Shown: positions 43,471 to 54,110 of the stretch, in pieces
How positions within the stretch are numbered: position 1 is the first letter of the stretch
Layout of the letters: each line of letters begins with the position of its first letter
Assembly: GCA_963575745.1 (NCBI GenBank)
Contig: CAUYUJ010005780.1
Span: forward strand, 362,501-426,500
Origin: Prorocentrum cordatum
Lineage: Eukaryota > Sar > Dinophyceae > Prorocentrales > Prorocentraceae
Direction of reading: 5' to 3'
DNA length: 64,000 bases
Program-made: the position numbers and the translations under genes
Notes under the pieces: generated by a model
Seen by the model: the letters and a program-made list of their open reading frames with translations, nothing else
Databases searched by the model: none
Told to the model about the DNA's origin: nothing

Positions 43471-44890
43471 AACACGTCCAGCGCGCGCAGCTTGAAAGTC
43501 ACAGAGCGGCCGCAGGTACGAGGGGCGCGTGAGCGTTCGGCACGCAGACACCATCCGCCAGGTCAGCTCCAGGACCGCATAGTCAGCCGGAAGGTCGCTG
43601 CCACCGCGAGACACATCTGGTGGGGGGTATTTTTTTTTTGGTCGCGGCCGCGAGCGAAGAGCACAACGCGGCGAAAGCAAATGTGCGGGGCAGCGAAGAA
43701 GGCTGATTAGCTACAAGACGCGCCGCAAGCCGGCCGGCTCACTCAGCAAGCAGCCGCGGGGCTGTGCGGGAAGCTGTCGGCTGGGGGCGTCCTGGGAAGC
43801 TCGGGCACGCGCGGTCTGACAAAATGTAGAAAAATTCGGCGCATGCCGTGAGGCATAACCCACACAGACGACATAACGTGCACAGGTGCCAACGCGTCCT
43901 TCGTACTGGGTGGGAGCAAGACCGATGGGCGAGTCGCCAGTAGGGCGCCAGGCCCAAGCCGTCCCAGCGACGTGTGCTGGCTGGGGGAGCTGAGCTGCCG
44001 AGGAACGTCGCAAACCTGCCAGAAGAGGGGGATGAGTCCAGGGTGCCGTTGCGACTGCAGAACGCTAAACCACTCCGGCGCGATCACCTGGTGGGGGTTA
44101 CTTTTTTGTTCGGCGGCCCGCAAGGAAAAGTCCAGAGGGCGTGTCAAAAGGCAATGGGGCGCAATGCCAGATAATTAGAGAAGGCCAAGCCACGACTGGA
44201 GGAAGCCGCCAAGAGAGCGCCAACCCACGCACGTGCAACATGCAGAACAGGGCAGCAAGCCAGGTGGGGGTTACTTTTTTTTTACAGCCGCAGGCGGAAG
44301 CGCCAGCGGCAGGCGGTCGCGGTCGGGCTGCGGCCGCGACTAGAAGGGGGGCGCGCGCGGAACCGCGGTCAGGCGGCAGGCAGCAGCGACCCAGGGCGTC
44401 TGAGCCAAGGCGTGCATATCCAGGGAGTCCGCAGGGCGGCCCCTGAAAGGGAACATGCAACGGCGCATCCAGGGAGTCTGCAACAGGCACCGAGGAAGCC
44501 GAGCGCAGCCAAAATGGCGCGTAAGGCGTTCCCAACAGTTCGAGTAAGAACGGGTGGGGAACGGTCCCGAGCGGGACGTCAATCCAGGGAGTCTGACGGG
44601 TAGGCACAGACTGACTGGTGACACAGTTCAGCGGGGAAACCCTGACGGCGGCAGCGGACCATCGCGCGTCAGAACAAGCATCCAAGGAGTGGAAACAAAG
44701 TAGCCAGGGAAAGAACCTTCCACAACTGAGATGCGCCTGAGCCCTTGGACCAGCGAATGGTAAGAGCACAGCAACGTGCACAAAGCCACACGGTAGAAAC
44801 ACGTGGTAGCTGGGAGTGCACCACCAAAGTGACTCAGCGCCACACATACGCGTGTAGGGTGCAGGTGGGGGTTACGCGAAGCGTCTAGAA
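43471..44890. repeat. cluster of GGTGGGGGTTAC junction motifs
   Basis: GGTGGGGGGTAT with a T-tract at 43619, GGTGGGGGTTAC with a T-tract at 44091 and 44263, and GGTGGGGGTTACGCGAAGCG at 44863. The T-tracts lead into GTCGCGGCCGCGAGC-like hairpins. Between them, ATCCAGGGAGTC(T/C)G occurs three times (44416-44590). The 249-residue minus frame over this stretch reflects these repeats; I call no gene. Confidence 0.65.
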
Positions 44891-45590
44891 TTCAATTGCG
44901 CGTGGCGAACTCTCATGGCCGGCACTACATGGATGGGACAACTTGGCAATGGAAAATCAACGACACACATTCGGCGGCACACGGCGGGCGGGACCCTACG
45001 GGCAGGAACCCACGGCCGCCTCAAACTCAGCGGCGCGTGGCGAGACCTCACGGGCGGGACCCCACGGCTGGGACGCTGTGGCAGCGCGATAGCTGAAACT
45101 TCGCGTAACGTGGAGCCCCTTTTCATTATTCGCGACGAAGCTCGTGACGGCCCCGTCAACCCCCATTTTCCCCTGGTCACGTCACGACTGGCGCCAGCGC
45201 CGTCTGGGAATGAGCCAGTCTTAAGCATTCCCAGTCGGCGCCGGCACGAATCGCGACGGCTCCCGCCCCGGTCACGCCCGTTCACGCTAGGGGTGAAACA
45301 ACTGTTTCGTGGTGAGACTACTTGGCGACGGAGCTATATGACAACGGACACTCGGCGGCATGTGGCGAGACGTCAAGGGTCAGTTCCTCTGGGCGGGACC
45401 ACATGGCAACGGAAATTGAGCGGCACGTGACGAGATGTCATGGTCAGGTCTGTTTTGGCGGCACCGAAGTTATGGCATCGGACATCGCGTGGAGCGTGGA
45501 AAGATCTCATGGGTGGAACCCACTGGGCGGGATCCAATGGCAATGCAAACTCAGCGGCACGTGGCACAGGAGGGGCCTTCATCGTTAATA
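44890..45590. repeat. approximately 70-bp tandem array interrupted by a hairpin element
   Basis: Units with GTGGCGAGACCTCACGGGCG, GGGACCACATGGCAACGG and AAACTCAGCGGCACGTGGC recur on both sides of 45112-45310 (at about 44899, 44970, 45034; 45310, 45362, 45424, 45490, 45555). The array starts directly after a GGTTACGCGAAGCGTCTAG junction motif. Confidence 0.75.
45112..45310. mobile_element. hairpin element inserted in the 45-kb array
   Basis: GCCAGCGCCGTCTGGGAATG and CATTCCCAGTCGGCGCCGGC are inverted (18 of 20) around AGCCAGTCTTAAG. The left part, CCCCTTTTCATTATTCG and CGTGACGGC, resembles the outer end of the 29-32 kb structure, and AAGCATTCCCAG recurs at 32035. It is probably related to that family. 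Confidence 0.65.
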
Positions 45591-45601
45591 ACAAAGATCA
45601 T

Positions 45602-45787
45602 AAGCCTCCCAAATAGGAGCCGAGTAGACGGAATCGGACGATCGGCGATGCATCAACGACGCGGGCGGTGCATCGGCGCAATCGGCGCCGAGAAAACTGG
45701 GCTTCACATCGAGCTGCATCGCTGATGCATCGGCGATGCGGCGCGATCCTCCGACCTGTTCCACCCAGACCCCACTTGGGAGCCCTG
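45602..45787. mobile_element. foldback element, family A copy 4
   Basis: Left AGCCTCCCAAATAGGAGCC, GAGTAGACGGAATCGG; right GCGCGATCCTCCGACC, ACCCCACTTGGGAGCCC. The interior has GCTGATGCATCGGCGATGC. About 186 bp. Confidence 0.78.
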
Positions 45788-46929
45788 GTGGAGAAGGGGG
45801 CGGATAAAGAGTAAGAGTCCCCGGAGCTCTCCTCGTCGAACTTCAGGTTTCTGCAGTGCGCCAGAAAGGCCGCGAAGACGGGGCGCAGGCCCCTGCACAG
45901 GTCCTGGCGGGCCAGAGGGGAGAGCGCGATCGGGACGCGACACTCGCCTCGTGGGAGGCGGCAAGGGAGAGCGCGGAGGAGCACGAGGAGTCGTGGAGGC
46001 GGACCCTTACTCGACAAATGCGGCTGTGTTCTGGAAGGTATGAACAAAAGAAAAAAGCACAGCGTAACCAGTAGCCGGATTGGTGAAATCTGGTCCTGTC
46101 CTGTCGGATATGCAGGCTGATGCGCGCGAGCGATGCTGCTACACGCACGTGGTGGAGGCAGACTGCAAGTGAGGGCAAAGAAATGCGCCTCGTGAAGAGA
46201 GGACGCGGAGCGCTAGGTAGTGCTAATGGCAATGGTGCGTAGACAGACGTCTGCCTGGCCGCTACGCGGCGCTCTAGGGACCCTTCTCTCCCGGGAAGGG
46301 CCAGAGCTCGTCGGCTTTGGCGTCATTTCGGCCGCCGAATCGAGCGACTCAAATCCGGGTAGGCAGGCAACTCTAAGGAGGTCCAAGATATGGACCTCCA
46401 ACCCGCGCTGGTCGCATCCGAGGGGCCCCTCAGGACCTCAGGGCCCAGAGCCCCGCGGCCCGCCAGCCAGCCCCGCCCCCGCCCCACACGGGGACTCACT
46501 CCGAGCCCAGAAAACCTTCTGGGCTCTCTGGCGGAGGGAACGCTGAGTCCCTGAGGCCTGGGTGGTCGGGCCCAAGACACGGGGGCCACGAGCGCTCTGC
46601 CTGGAAACACCCTTTTGGGCCACTGGGCCAGAGAGACCCCGCAGGACTGTCATAAGTATAGCGGCGGGAGACCTTCTTCCTCCATGCCCACATCGCGCTT
46701 CACGAAGTGCCCTCTGAAAAGCCAAGGCCTCCCCGATACAGCCTCCTAGCTCAACGCCGCCTCCCGTTTTCATCAGGAACGGGCATAAGCTTGGGAGACA
46801 CACAAAAGAGCGGAAGAGCGGAGGCGCTGGACGGGTCCACGGCCCCGCATGTCTGGGAGCATCTCCTCTCCGTCACTCCGCTCCTCCCTGCCGCCCTCCG
46901 CATCTCTCTTTCACACCCATGCATAAACA

Positions 46930-46930
<1 letters not shown>
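45788..46930. other. gene-free interval
   Basis: Overlapping frames of 65-150 residues on both strands without domains. Nothing is recognised. Confidence 0.4.
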
Positions 46931-46970
<40 letters not shown>

Positions 46971-46995
46971 ATGTACATATTTATATATACACACA
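46931..46995. repeat. (TA)n microsatellite
   Basis: About 20 TA units with TGTACATAT edges, followed by CACACACAC. Confidence 0.95.
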
Positions 46996-48150
46996 CACTT
47001 GGGCCGATTCGCTCTCTCTCTCTCTCTGCCTCCCATTTTTAATCACGTTATCATGTCCCTGCCATGGTCCGCTCGCTTATCTTCAGCTGCCTCTGAGATA
47101 TTCCCACTGGGCAGAGCGGGATCCTCTACGGGGGTCTGCTCCTTGCACCTGCGCATCTCGTGGATGTCCACCAGGTGTTGCCATGGAAGCTTGCTCAGGG
47201 CCTCTGGCAGACTTGCTCGCCGAGCGGTGGTAGAAGATGAAGAGAAGAGGAACAAGCACGTACGCATGCAAGTTTCCCACCATGAATGCAGGCGCGGGAG
47301 TGCGCACAGCAGAATAGGGTTCAAGCTGATGCCCCGCATCTCTTCCCCTTCTGACACACGCTCCTGCACCGATGGGGGGGGACGAACTGGATTTACCTGC
47401 CACTGTTGAGAGCCGATGACTCGGGAGTTTGACGGAAAGCACTGCTGGAATATCAGAGCGAATGCTACATCTTGGGATTGCACTGCGACCCATGCCATGG
47501 CGCCCAGATCGCGAAGCGGGTCTACTTGGGCGCCCCCGCAGGTGACCCGAGCAAGACGAGGGGGGGGCAAGCCAAGCTCCTCGCTTCCTCTGCCGCCAAC
47601 CCGCGGCCCAAGAGCAATCGGTCGGCGCCCCCCCTCCCTCCTCTCCGCGCCCTGGTGTCGCAGTGTCGCGCCAGACCAGGCAGGCGGCCCTGTCGTCAAC
47701 CTCCAGCCCTGGTGTCGCAGTGTCGCGCCAGACAGCAGCTCCTCCTCCTCCTTCTCCTCCTCCTCCTCCTCGTCCTCCTCCTCTCTCCGACTCCTCCATC
47801 GCGTCCATCTCATCCCACAGAATATGCGCGACTCTGCCGCTAACCCCTGGAGCCCAGAAGCCGCGCCAGATATATGAGCACGTGGGCCAGGCTCTCCAGG
47901 TCGCTCCGGCGCGACTGGGTGACCTCGGGCAGGGCGCGCAGAGGATTCGGCGGCGGGAGCACTGGGGCCTACAGGGCCGCCCAACGCCAAACGCAGGAAT
48001 CCCCCCTCGAATTAGGAGCAAGTCGTTTATGTACCGCCTCGTCCATATATATACACCCCGCAATTGCGGATAAGAGTGAGGGGGCGGGCGCGGGCGACGC
48101 GGGCGTCGTCAAGCCGGCGGACATCGTGGCCCCCGCCTTCCTTGTCGATG
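46996..48150. other. gene-free; CCTCCT tract at 47733-47790
   Basis: CTGGTGTCGCAGTGTCGCGCC occurs twice (47650 and 47707; a short duplication of about 57 bp), followed by CTCCTC triplets. The opposed frames of about 300 residues are GC-rich chance ORFs with no domain. Confidence 0.4.
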
Positions 48151-48540
48151 GCGCTCTCCTCCTCCTCCTCCTTCTCCTCCTTCTCCTCCTCCTCCTCCTC
48201 CGCCTCCTCTTCCGCCTCCTACTCCTCCTCCTCTTCCTCGTCCTCATCCTCGTTCTCATCGTCATCGTCGTCCTCCTCCTCCACCTCGTCCTCCTCCTCC
48301 TCCTCCGCTTCTTCCTCGTCCTCTCTCTCCCCCCCTCGTCCTTCCATCATCGTCCTCCCATTGTCGTCGTGTTCCTCCTCGTCGTCCTCCTCCTCTTCCC
48401 CCCCTCCCGATCCTCCACCCTCCTCCTTTTCGTCGTCGTCGTCGACGTCATCGTCGTCGTCCCCTCCCTCCTTCTCCTGCTGCTCCTCCTCCTCCTCTCT
48501 CTCCTCCTCCTCCTCCTCCCCCTCCTCGTCCTCCTGCAAA
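48150..48540. repeat. (TCC)n trinucleotide repeat
   Basis: TCC/CTC/GTC triplets for 390 bp. The plus frame is Ser-rich and the minus frame Glu/Asp-rich, both products of the repeat. Confidence 0.94.
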
Positions 48541-48544
48541 AGCA

Positions 48545-48780
48545 GCCCGCCGCAGGCGCCGAAAAAATTGGTTTGTACACTGAACGTGGTTTGGGTCGCG
48601 GGTGGGCCGCGGGTTCTCCACCGGGAACGAATGCAAAAAATGCTCGCCGCAGGCGCCGAAAAAATTGGTTTGTACCCTGAACGTGGTCGCGGGTGGGCCG
48701 CGGTCTCTCCACCTAGAACGATTCAAAAGATGCCCGCCGCAGGCGCCGAAAAATGTGGTTTGTACCCTGAACGTGGTTTG
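48545..48780. repeat. 90-98 bp tandem repeat, three copies
   Basis: GCCGCAGGCGCCGAAAAA, then TTGGTTTGTACCCTGAACGT, then GGTCGCGGGTGGGCCGCG recurs at about 48549, 48646 and 48736, leading directly into the GGGTCGCGG minisatellite. Confidence 0.9.
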
Positions 48781-49170
48781 GGTCGCGGGTTGGTCGCGGG
48801 GTGGGTCGCGGGGTGGGTCGCGGGTGGGTCGCGCGGGTGGGTCGCGGGGTGGGTGGGTCGCGGGTGGGTCGCGGGTGGGTCGCGGGTGGGTCGCGGGGTG
48901 GGTCGCGGGTGGGTCGCGGGTGGGTCGCGGGGTGGGTCGCGGGGTGGGTCGCGGGGTGGGTCGCGGGTGGGTCGCGGGTGGGTCGCGGGTGGGTCGCGGG
49001 TGGGTCGCGGGTGGGTCGCGGGGTGGGCCGCGGGGGGGTCGCGGGGTGGGTCGCGGGTGGGTCGCGGGGTGGGTCGCGGGGTGGGTCGCGGGGTGGGTCG
49101 CGGGGTGGGTCGCGGGTGGGTCGCGGGGTCGCGGTCGCGGGTGGGTCGCGGGGCGGGTTGCGGGTGGGAC
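48780..49170. repeat. GGGTCGCGGGT minisatellite, copy 2
   Basis: About 32 units of GTGGGTCGCGG(G) in near-perfect array, with the same unit as 362-640. It has dense G-quadruplex potential on the plus strand and is followed by a CAACAA repeat (49180-49215). Confidence 0.95.
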
Positions 49171-49231
49171 GACGACAACAAACAACAACAACAAACAACA
49201 ACAACAACAACACGAATCCGCACCGCGGAAT

Positions 49232-49288
49232 CTCACTTCAGCCACGCACCCAGGGACAATGAATGACCGTTCGGCCCCCTCACTCTGA
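49232..49288. repeat. dispersed tail block F, copy 3
   Basis: CACTTCAGCCACGCACCCAG, then AATGAATGACCGTTCGG, then CCCCCTCACTCTGA. It differs from copy 1 (1259-1312) at only a few positions, and like copy 1 it follows a GGGTCGCGG array. Confidence 0.88.
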
Positions 49289-49319
49289 TGAACATGTTAG
49301 CCAGCGTGGGCCCCGAAAA

Positions 49320-49795
49320 GCGTGTTGTTGGATTGTGAAGGTGAAAGCTATGCTGTGTAAGCTATGTAGTGCAAGCTTTGTTGCGTAAGCTCTGACGTAT
49401 GAGCTACATGGTGTAAACTATGTGTGGAAAGCTATGTGGTGTAAGCGTTGGGTTTGTGACCTATGTGGAGCAAGCTATGGTGTGTAAACGATGCGATGAA
49501 AACTATGTTGTGGGAACTGTGCGATGTACTTCATATGTTTTGAGCTATACCCTGTAAACTATAACATGTGAATAATGCAATGCCGTGATATTTTTTCGGT
49601 GAGGTCTACATGGTGTGAGCTATGCCGTGTAAGCTATGCGGTGTGAGTTATATGGTGGAAGCGAACCAATGCATGCAATCCGTATGTGGTAAGCTGTGCT
49701 GTGGAAGCCATGTGGTGTGAGATATGCGGTGTGAACCATGAGTTGGAAGCTATGCGTTAAAGTGTGCAGACCATGTTGCGGAAACTGTATCGTGT
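49320..49795. repeat. degenerate AAGCTATG(T)GGTGT repeat
   Basis: GTGTAAGCTATG, GTGTGAGCTATG and similar 17-20 bp variants, more than 20 times in 470 bp. Confidence 0.82.
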
Positions 49796-50175
49796 AAGCG
49801 CACCGGGCGCCCACGGGCGCCCTCGAGCGGGCACGGGAGCCGACGAGGCAAACCTCAGGAACCTACAGCCCGGGGAGCGCACGAGGCGCCCACGAGCGGG
49901 CAAGGGCGCCACTGCAGCGAATCCCCCGGAAACCCGCCAAGCGCACGGAGCGCCCACCAGGCGCCCCCGAGCGGGTCAGCCCCAATGCGGCGAATCCTCG
50001 GGAAACCTACCCAGCGCATGCGGAGCCCACGAGCGGGCACCGGCGCCGACGCTCAGAAACCTCAGGGAACCTAGCCACCGAAAGCGGGCACGGGCGCCAA
50101 AGAGGCACAATCTCGGGAGACCTACCCAACGCATTGGGCGCCCACGAGGCGCCCAGAAGCGGGCATAGGTGCCAA
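49796..50175. repeat. 65-76 bp tandem repeat, five copies
   Basis: GAGCGGGCACGGGCGCC, then GGCGAATCCTCGGGAAACC, then TACCCAGCGCA recur with variants at about 49828, 49895, 49969, 50031 and 50083. The array abuts the preceding AAGCTATG repeat. Confidence 0.8.
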
Positions 50176-50560
50176 CTAACATGAGAACCCCGAAATGCTG
50201 ACACGTCTTGACGACAAACTCCTGAACTGAAGAGGTGATGGCCTGGGCTGGCGCCCGCCGAGCAGCCCTCTCGGCGGACGTCTGGGAGCAGGGAAGGGAG
50301 CATGCAAAATCTATGCACAGAATGTGCACAGATGGGTCCTGACCTGTCCATCCTTGGCTCATGATAAATGTATACGCTCTCCTGGTTCAGTCAGGCCAGG
50401 CAGGCACGCACGCGTATAGACCAATCCTGGGCAGGATTACTTCGGCCAACATGGAATCGGTGCCAGCGCACAGTTGGCACTCAGCGGAGCCGTGAAATAT
50501 CCTGGGTCCGACCCGTGCGCATGACCATGTGGGTTGCGCCTGGCTGCTCCGTTTCGGCCG
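50176..50560. other. gene-free interval
   Basis: Unique sequence. No feature recognised. Confidence 0.4.
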
Positions 50561-51390
50561 CACCCGCACACACAAAAACACAAACAACACACATTCAAGC
50601 AGAAGCACAAACACCAGAACACGCACACGCACAAGGGCAATCACAAGAACACGCATGCGCACAGCACACAAGCACAAGCAGACGCACAAACAGCATAACA
50701 AGCACAAACACAGAAAGAAACGCAGAGATAGAGACCGAGACAGGCACAGACACAGACACAGAGACAATGACAGAGACCAAGGCGGAGACACAGACAGACA
50801 CAGAGACAGACACAAACACAGAGACAGACAGACCGATTCGCGGAAGCTGTCTGTTCACAATACAAGAGCATTAGCAACAAGGCAAGCACACCCGCGCCAA
50901 CCAGCAAGATGTGCTACTTCTAACGCCCCACCCAGGGAGAGGCTCCGTACCAGACACACAGACAAGCACACTGACACACAGACAGACAAGCACACAGACA
51001 CAAAGAAACAGACAGACAAATACACAGACACAAACACAGACACATACCACACAGACGCACACACACACCACACACACACACTTTTTGTTGGGCGGTCGCG
51101 GCCTCGCGCGCGGCAACGAAGCGTAGAAAGTCGAGTCCGAGCTGGGACGAGCGCGGCGGGCCCATCAACGGATACCCACCACACATACCACACATGCACC
51201 ACACACTCTTGAACGGTCGCGGCCTTGCGCGCGGCGACGAGTCGGAGCACACACACACACACACATCAACATCCCCCACACACAGGCACACACCACACAC
51301 ACACTTGTTAGCGTCGCGGGGAAGCGCGCGGCGGTGCGGCGTAGCAAAAGTCGTGCGGAGAGGCACACACACACTTTCCCCCCAGCGGCT
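50561..51390. repeat. ACACAG/CACACA microsatellite with three GC-rich islands
   Basis: CACAAACA and ACAGACAC words, then CACACACCAC. Three islands (GGTCGCGGCCTCGCGCGCGG at 51092, a close variant at 51215 and a weaker one at 51313) are spaced about 100-120 bp apart. Confidence 0.88.
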
Positions 51391-53095
51391 AGGTGGCTAC
51401 ACCGTCGCGATGCGCTAAGCCAGGACAAGGTTCAGCGAATCTCAACTTTCCACAGACGCACACAAAAACAACGGGGACTCTGTTGCACATGGAGAACGCA
51501 ATGACGGCCATGCCAATACAAGGCTGACAGAGTGCAACCAGCACAGTGATGCAAGAGCGGATAGGATGAGTAATGAAAGTACCCTCAACCCTTTGGGATG
51601 GGACCTAGGTTATACGGGCCAAACAAACAAACCTGGGAGAGGGGGGCGCGTTTTGCAGAAGTACCAGACGGAACCGCCCATATGTTTAGGAATATCCTTA
51701 GAAACCGTGGTCCTGAGCGAAGGCACGCATTCATTACGTTATTTGGGTTCAAAATTGGATTATGCTTGATGCTTTGGACGTCGGGAATGGGTACGGAAAA
51801 ATGGACACAATGCTCAACAACTGAGGTAGTCCAAACTGAACAGCGGCCGCTGTTGGGCAGACAGCCTTCTGTCTCAAATGGGCGACGTCCGCGGCGACAC
51901 CGACAACGAGTCCTGTTCAAAATGAACAGGGACTGTTGTCGATCACTGAGCTCATTCTTTCCGTATCAAACTCGATCGTACCGATTCATGAGGACAAGCG
52001 TGTGCAAACTTTCTCCGAAACCCGGCTGTAAGAAGGGTGCGACGCGGGAGCAAGAGGCACATCGGAAGGGCGACCCCGAGCCGATGGCAGCAAAAACGCA
52101 ACGCCTGACGCTGCCCGGACCGACGTGCCGTGAGGACCCATACTGGCCTGTCGGGCACTGGGCTGGTAGGATAGGGCGATGAAATCTATGCATATCCACT
52201 GCTCCCATGCCAGGCCTACCCTGAAACGAGCAACGGTGTATGCGCCACGCCTTCCTGGCTTGGCTAGGAGGGCGTATACACAGCTCCTTTGCCCAGAACG
52301 GGCCCGCCTAGGGGACAATGGGTATCGGTATGTGTAGATGTCGTCGCCTAAACGGACTGCACACCACCCGCAGAGAGACACGTTGTTGGTCTGCGGCGAG
52401 TTCTGTCCAAAAAGCGGTCGGGCTAACAGCGGGACGCGTGCGTAGCTAATTACGGCGACAGCAAAGGAGCGGCGGAACGGCCACAGAGCTCTTCAAGCGG
52501 CACCAGAAGTCAGGCTCCTCAGCTCGACGGCGGTGTAGCACAGGGGATCGACATTTGATGCCCCTGCTCGCTCCCCGATCCCACGAGGCGCCGGAGCGAG
52601 GATCTAGACAGAATTATGGTCTCAGAGGCCACGGCACCAAGAGTAGGGGGCAGCAGCAAAGGTACGGATCGAACGTCGATCGCCGATAGCATGCGAGCAA
52701 CGAACACGCCGGAAGGCACAGGCCCAGGGCAAAGCCGCACGCCAGAATAGAGTATACGAGTCGTCCAGAATTCACCAGGGACACACACACACACACACTC
52801 ACACCGACACACGGCAAAACCCTTCGATGGGCCACGTGCAGCTCCCCACGCTGGCCCTCCGCCGTCTGAAGGGAGCGGCTCCCTCCAGACGGGCTGCACG
52901 TCCGACGTCAACAGACGCTCCGAGCATAGACTCCTGAAGGCGTGTCGACCCAGCGGGAGCTCAAGCACAGCTCGATGCTCAGTAGACCCGACGATCCATC
53001 GCCACGCGGCGGGGCCGAAACGAGCTGCGTGCAGCAATTTTCGTCCCCCCCCCCCTTTCGCTGTACGCCCCCTCCATCCGACTGGACCCGGGCCT
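51391..53095. other. gene-free; short hairpin at 51909-51934
   Basis: GTCCTGTTCAAAATGAACAG, then GGACT, forms an 11-bp-arm hairpin. No domain is seen in the 190-230 residue frames. Confidence 0.4.
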
Positions 53096-53096
53096 A

Positions 53097-53122
53097 TCTC
53101 TCTCTCTCTCTCTCTCTCTCTG
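53097..53122. repeat. (TC)n microsatellite
   Basis: About 12 TC units. Confidence 0.95.
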
Positions 53123-53908
53123 TGCACCCCCATGACGTGGCGAAGGACCGAAAGCGCGCAACGGGTGCGCGAGTCGAGGAGTCTGCTGCGGGATGGCGCG
53201 GCATAGAAACCAACCTGCGAAGCCACCGGCTCCCGAACTTGAACTTCAAGCGGTGAGACTCAAACAGGCTGCCCGCCCCTACTGTTTCATGATGCCAAGG
53301 ACGAGGGTAAACATTGAAAGCCGCACGCATCTTGACTCCGCTCGCGCGAACCATTGCAAGCGGAGAAGTCAATTCCTGAGAGGCGTTTATAGTCATGTGC
53401 TTGCCTTTCGGGGCCTGGGGCCGATCCTCGGATATGCCTGCAATAACTGATTGCGTACGGTAGGTTCGTGCAGCTTCTGCGCGCGCAGATTTTGACACCA
53501 CGTCGATCGTTCACCCTTGAACCGATGGCGGCCCCGATCGTTCAATGTTAAATTCCGTCGGGTCCTGGGGCGTTACCGTGCCCCTCAGTGCTTCCGCGTC
53601 GATATATGATGCGGAATTGACACCTTGAGCGCCTTCGCAGGCATCGCCGGCGCGCCATCGCCGCATGAACCTACCGTAACAGCCCCGCGACTCGGCGAGC
53701 CAGGCGGGAGGTCCTTCACCTCGTCGAGCAGGGACGCAGCAATCGCCGGCACGGCGCCCGTGGATCACTCAGAGGGCCAGCCGCGCAGGTGGCGAAGGGC
53801 AAAGCCGCCTTGCGTCTTCGCACTCGCGTCGCCGCTGGCTGGCCGCCACAGGATGGTTACAGTTCCCCCGCCGTGCTCCAGTTCGGCCCCGCAAAGCTCC
53901 TATATCCT
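53123..53908. other. gene-free interval
   Basis: Unique sequence; nothing recognised. Confidence 0.4.
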
Positions 53909-54110
53909 GTCACGGGCGCCTCCCATGTCATCTTGCTGGCCCTTGCGAGTCGACGCTGACCGACGCGACTCGACGCTATTCGACGCAAGTCGACGCTAAA
54001 TCTCTGCTAGTCGACGCCAAATAAGAACTTTCTCGTCGACTACCAGGCGCTAGAGCAAGCTAGAGCACGCTGAAAAACTGAATTGCGAGGACATACAAGG
54101 CTCCCAAGAG
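53909..54110. mobile_element. foldback element, family B copy 3
   Basis: Left GGGCGCCTCCCATGTCATC, then TTGCTGGCCCTTGCGA; right GCGAGGACATACAAGGCTCC. The interior has six CGACGCTA-type units. At 202 bp, the extra length relative to copies 1 and 2 is additional CGACGC units. Confidence 0.82.

Noticed and set aside
44098-44847. 249-residue minus ORF with several Cys and Trp
   Set aside because: It spans junction motifs and repeated ATCCAGGGAGTC words, shows no domain, and competing frames are open.
48064-49266. 400-residue plus ORF (poly-Ser, then Gly/Arg/Val repeats)
   Set aside because: It crosses the TCC microsatellite and the GGGTCGCGG minisatellite; no unique coding segment.
50561-51390. 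227-residue plus and 150-residue minus ORFs over the CA-rich tract
   Set aside because: Thr/His or Val/Cys periodicity follows the CACACA and ACAGAC microsatellite.
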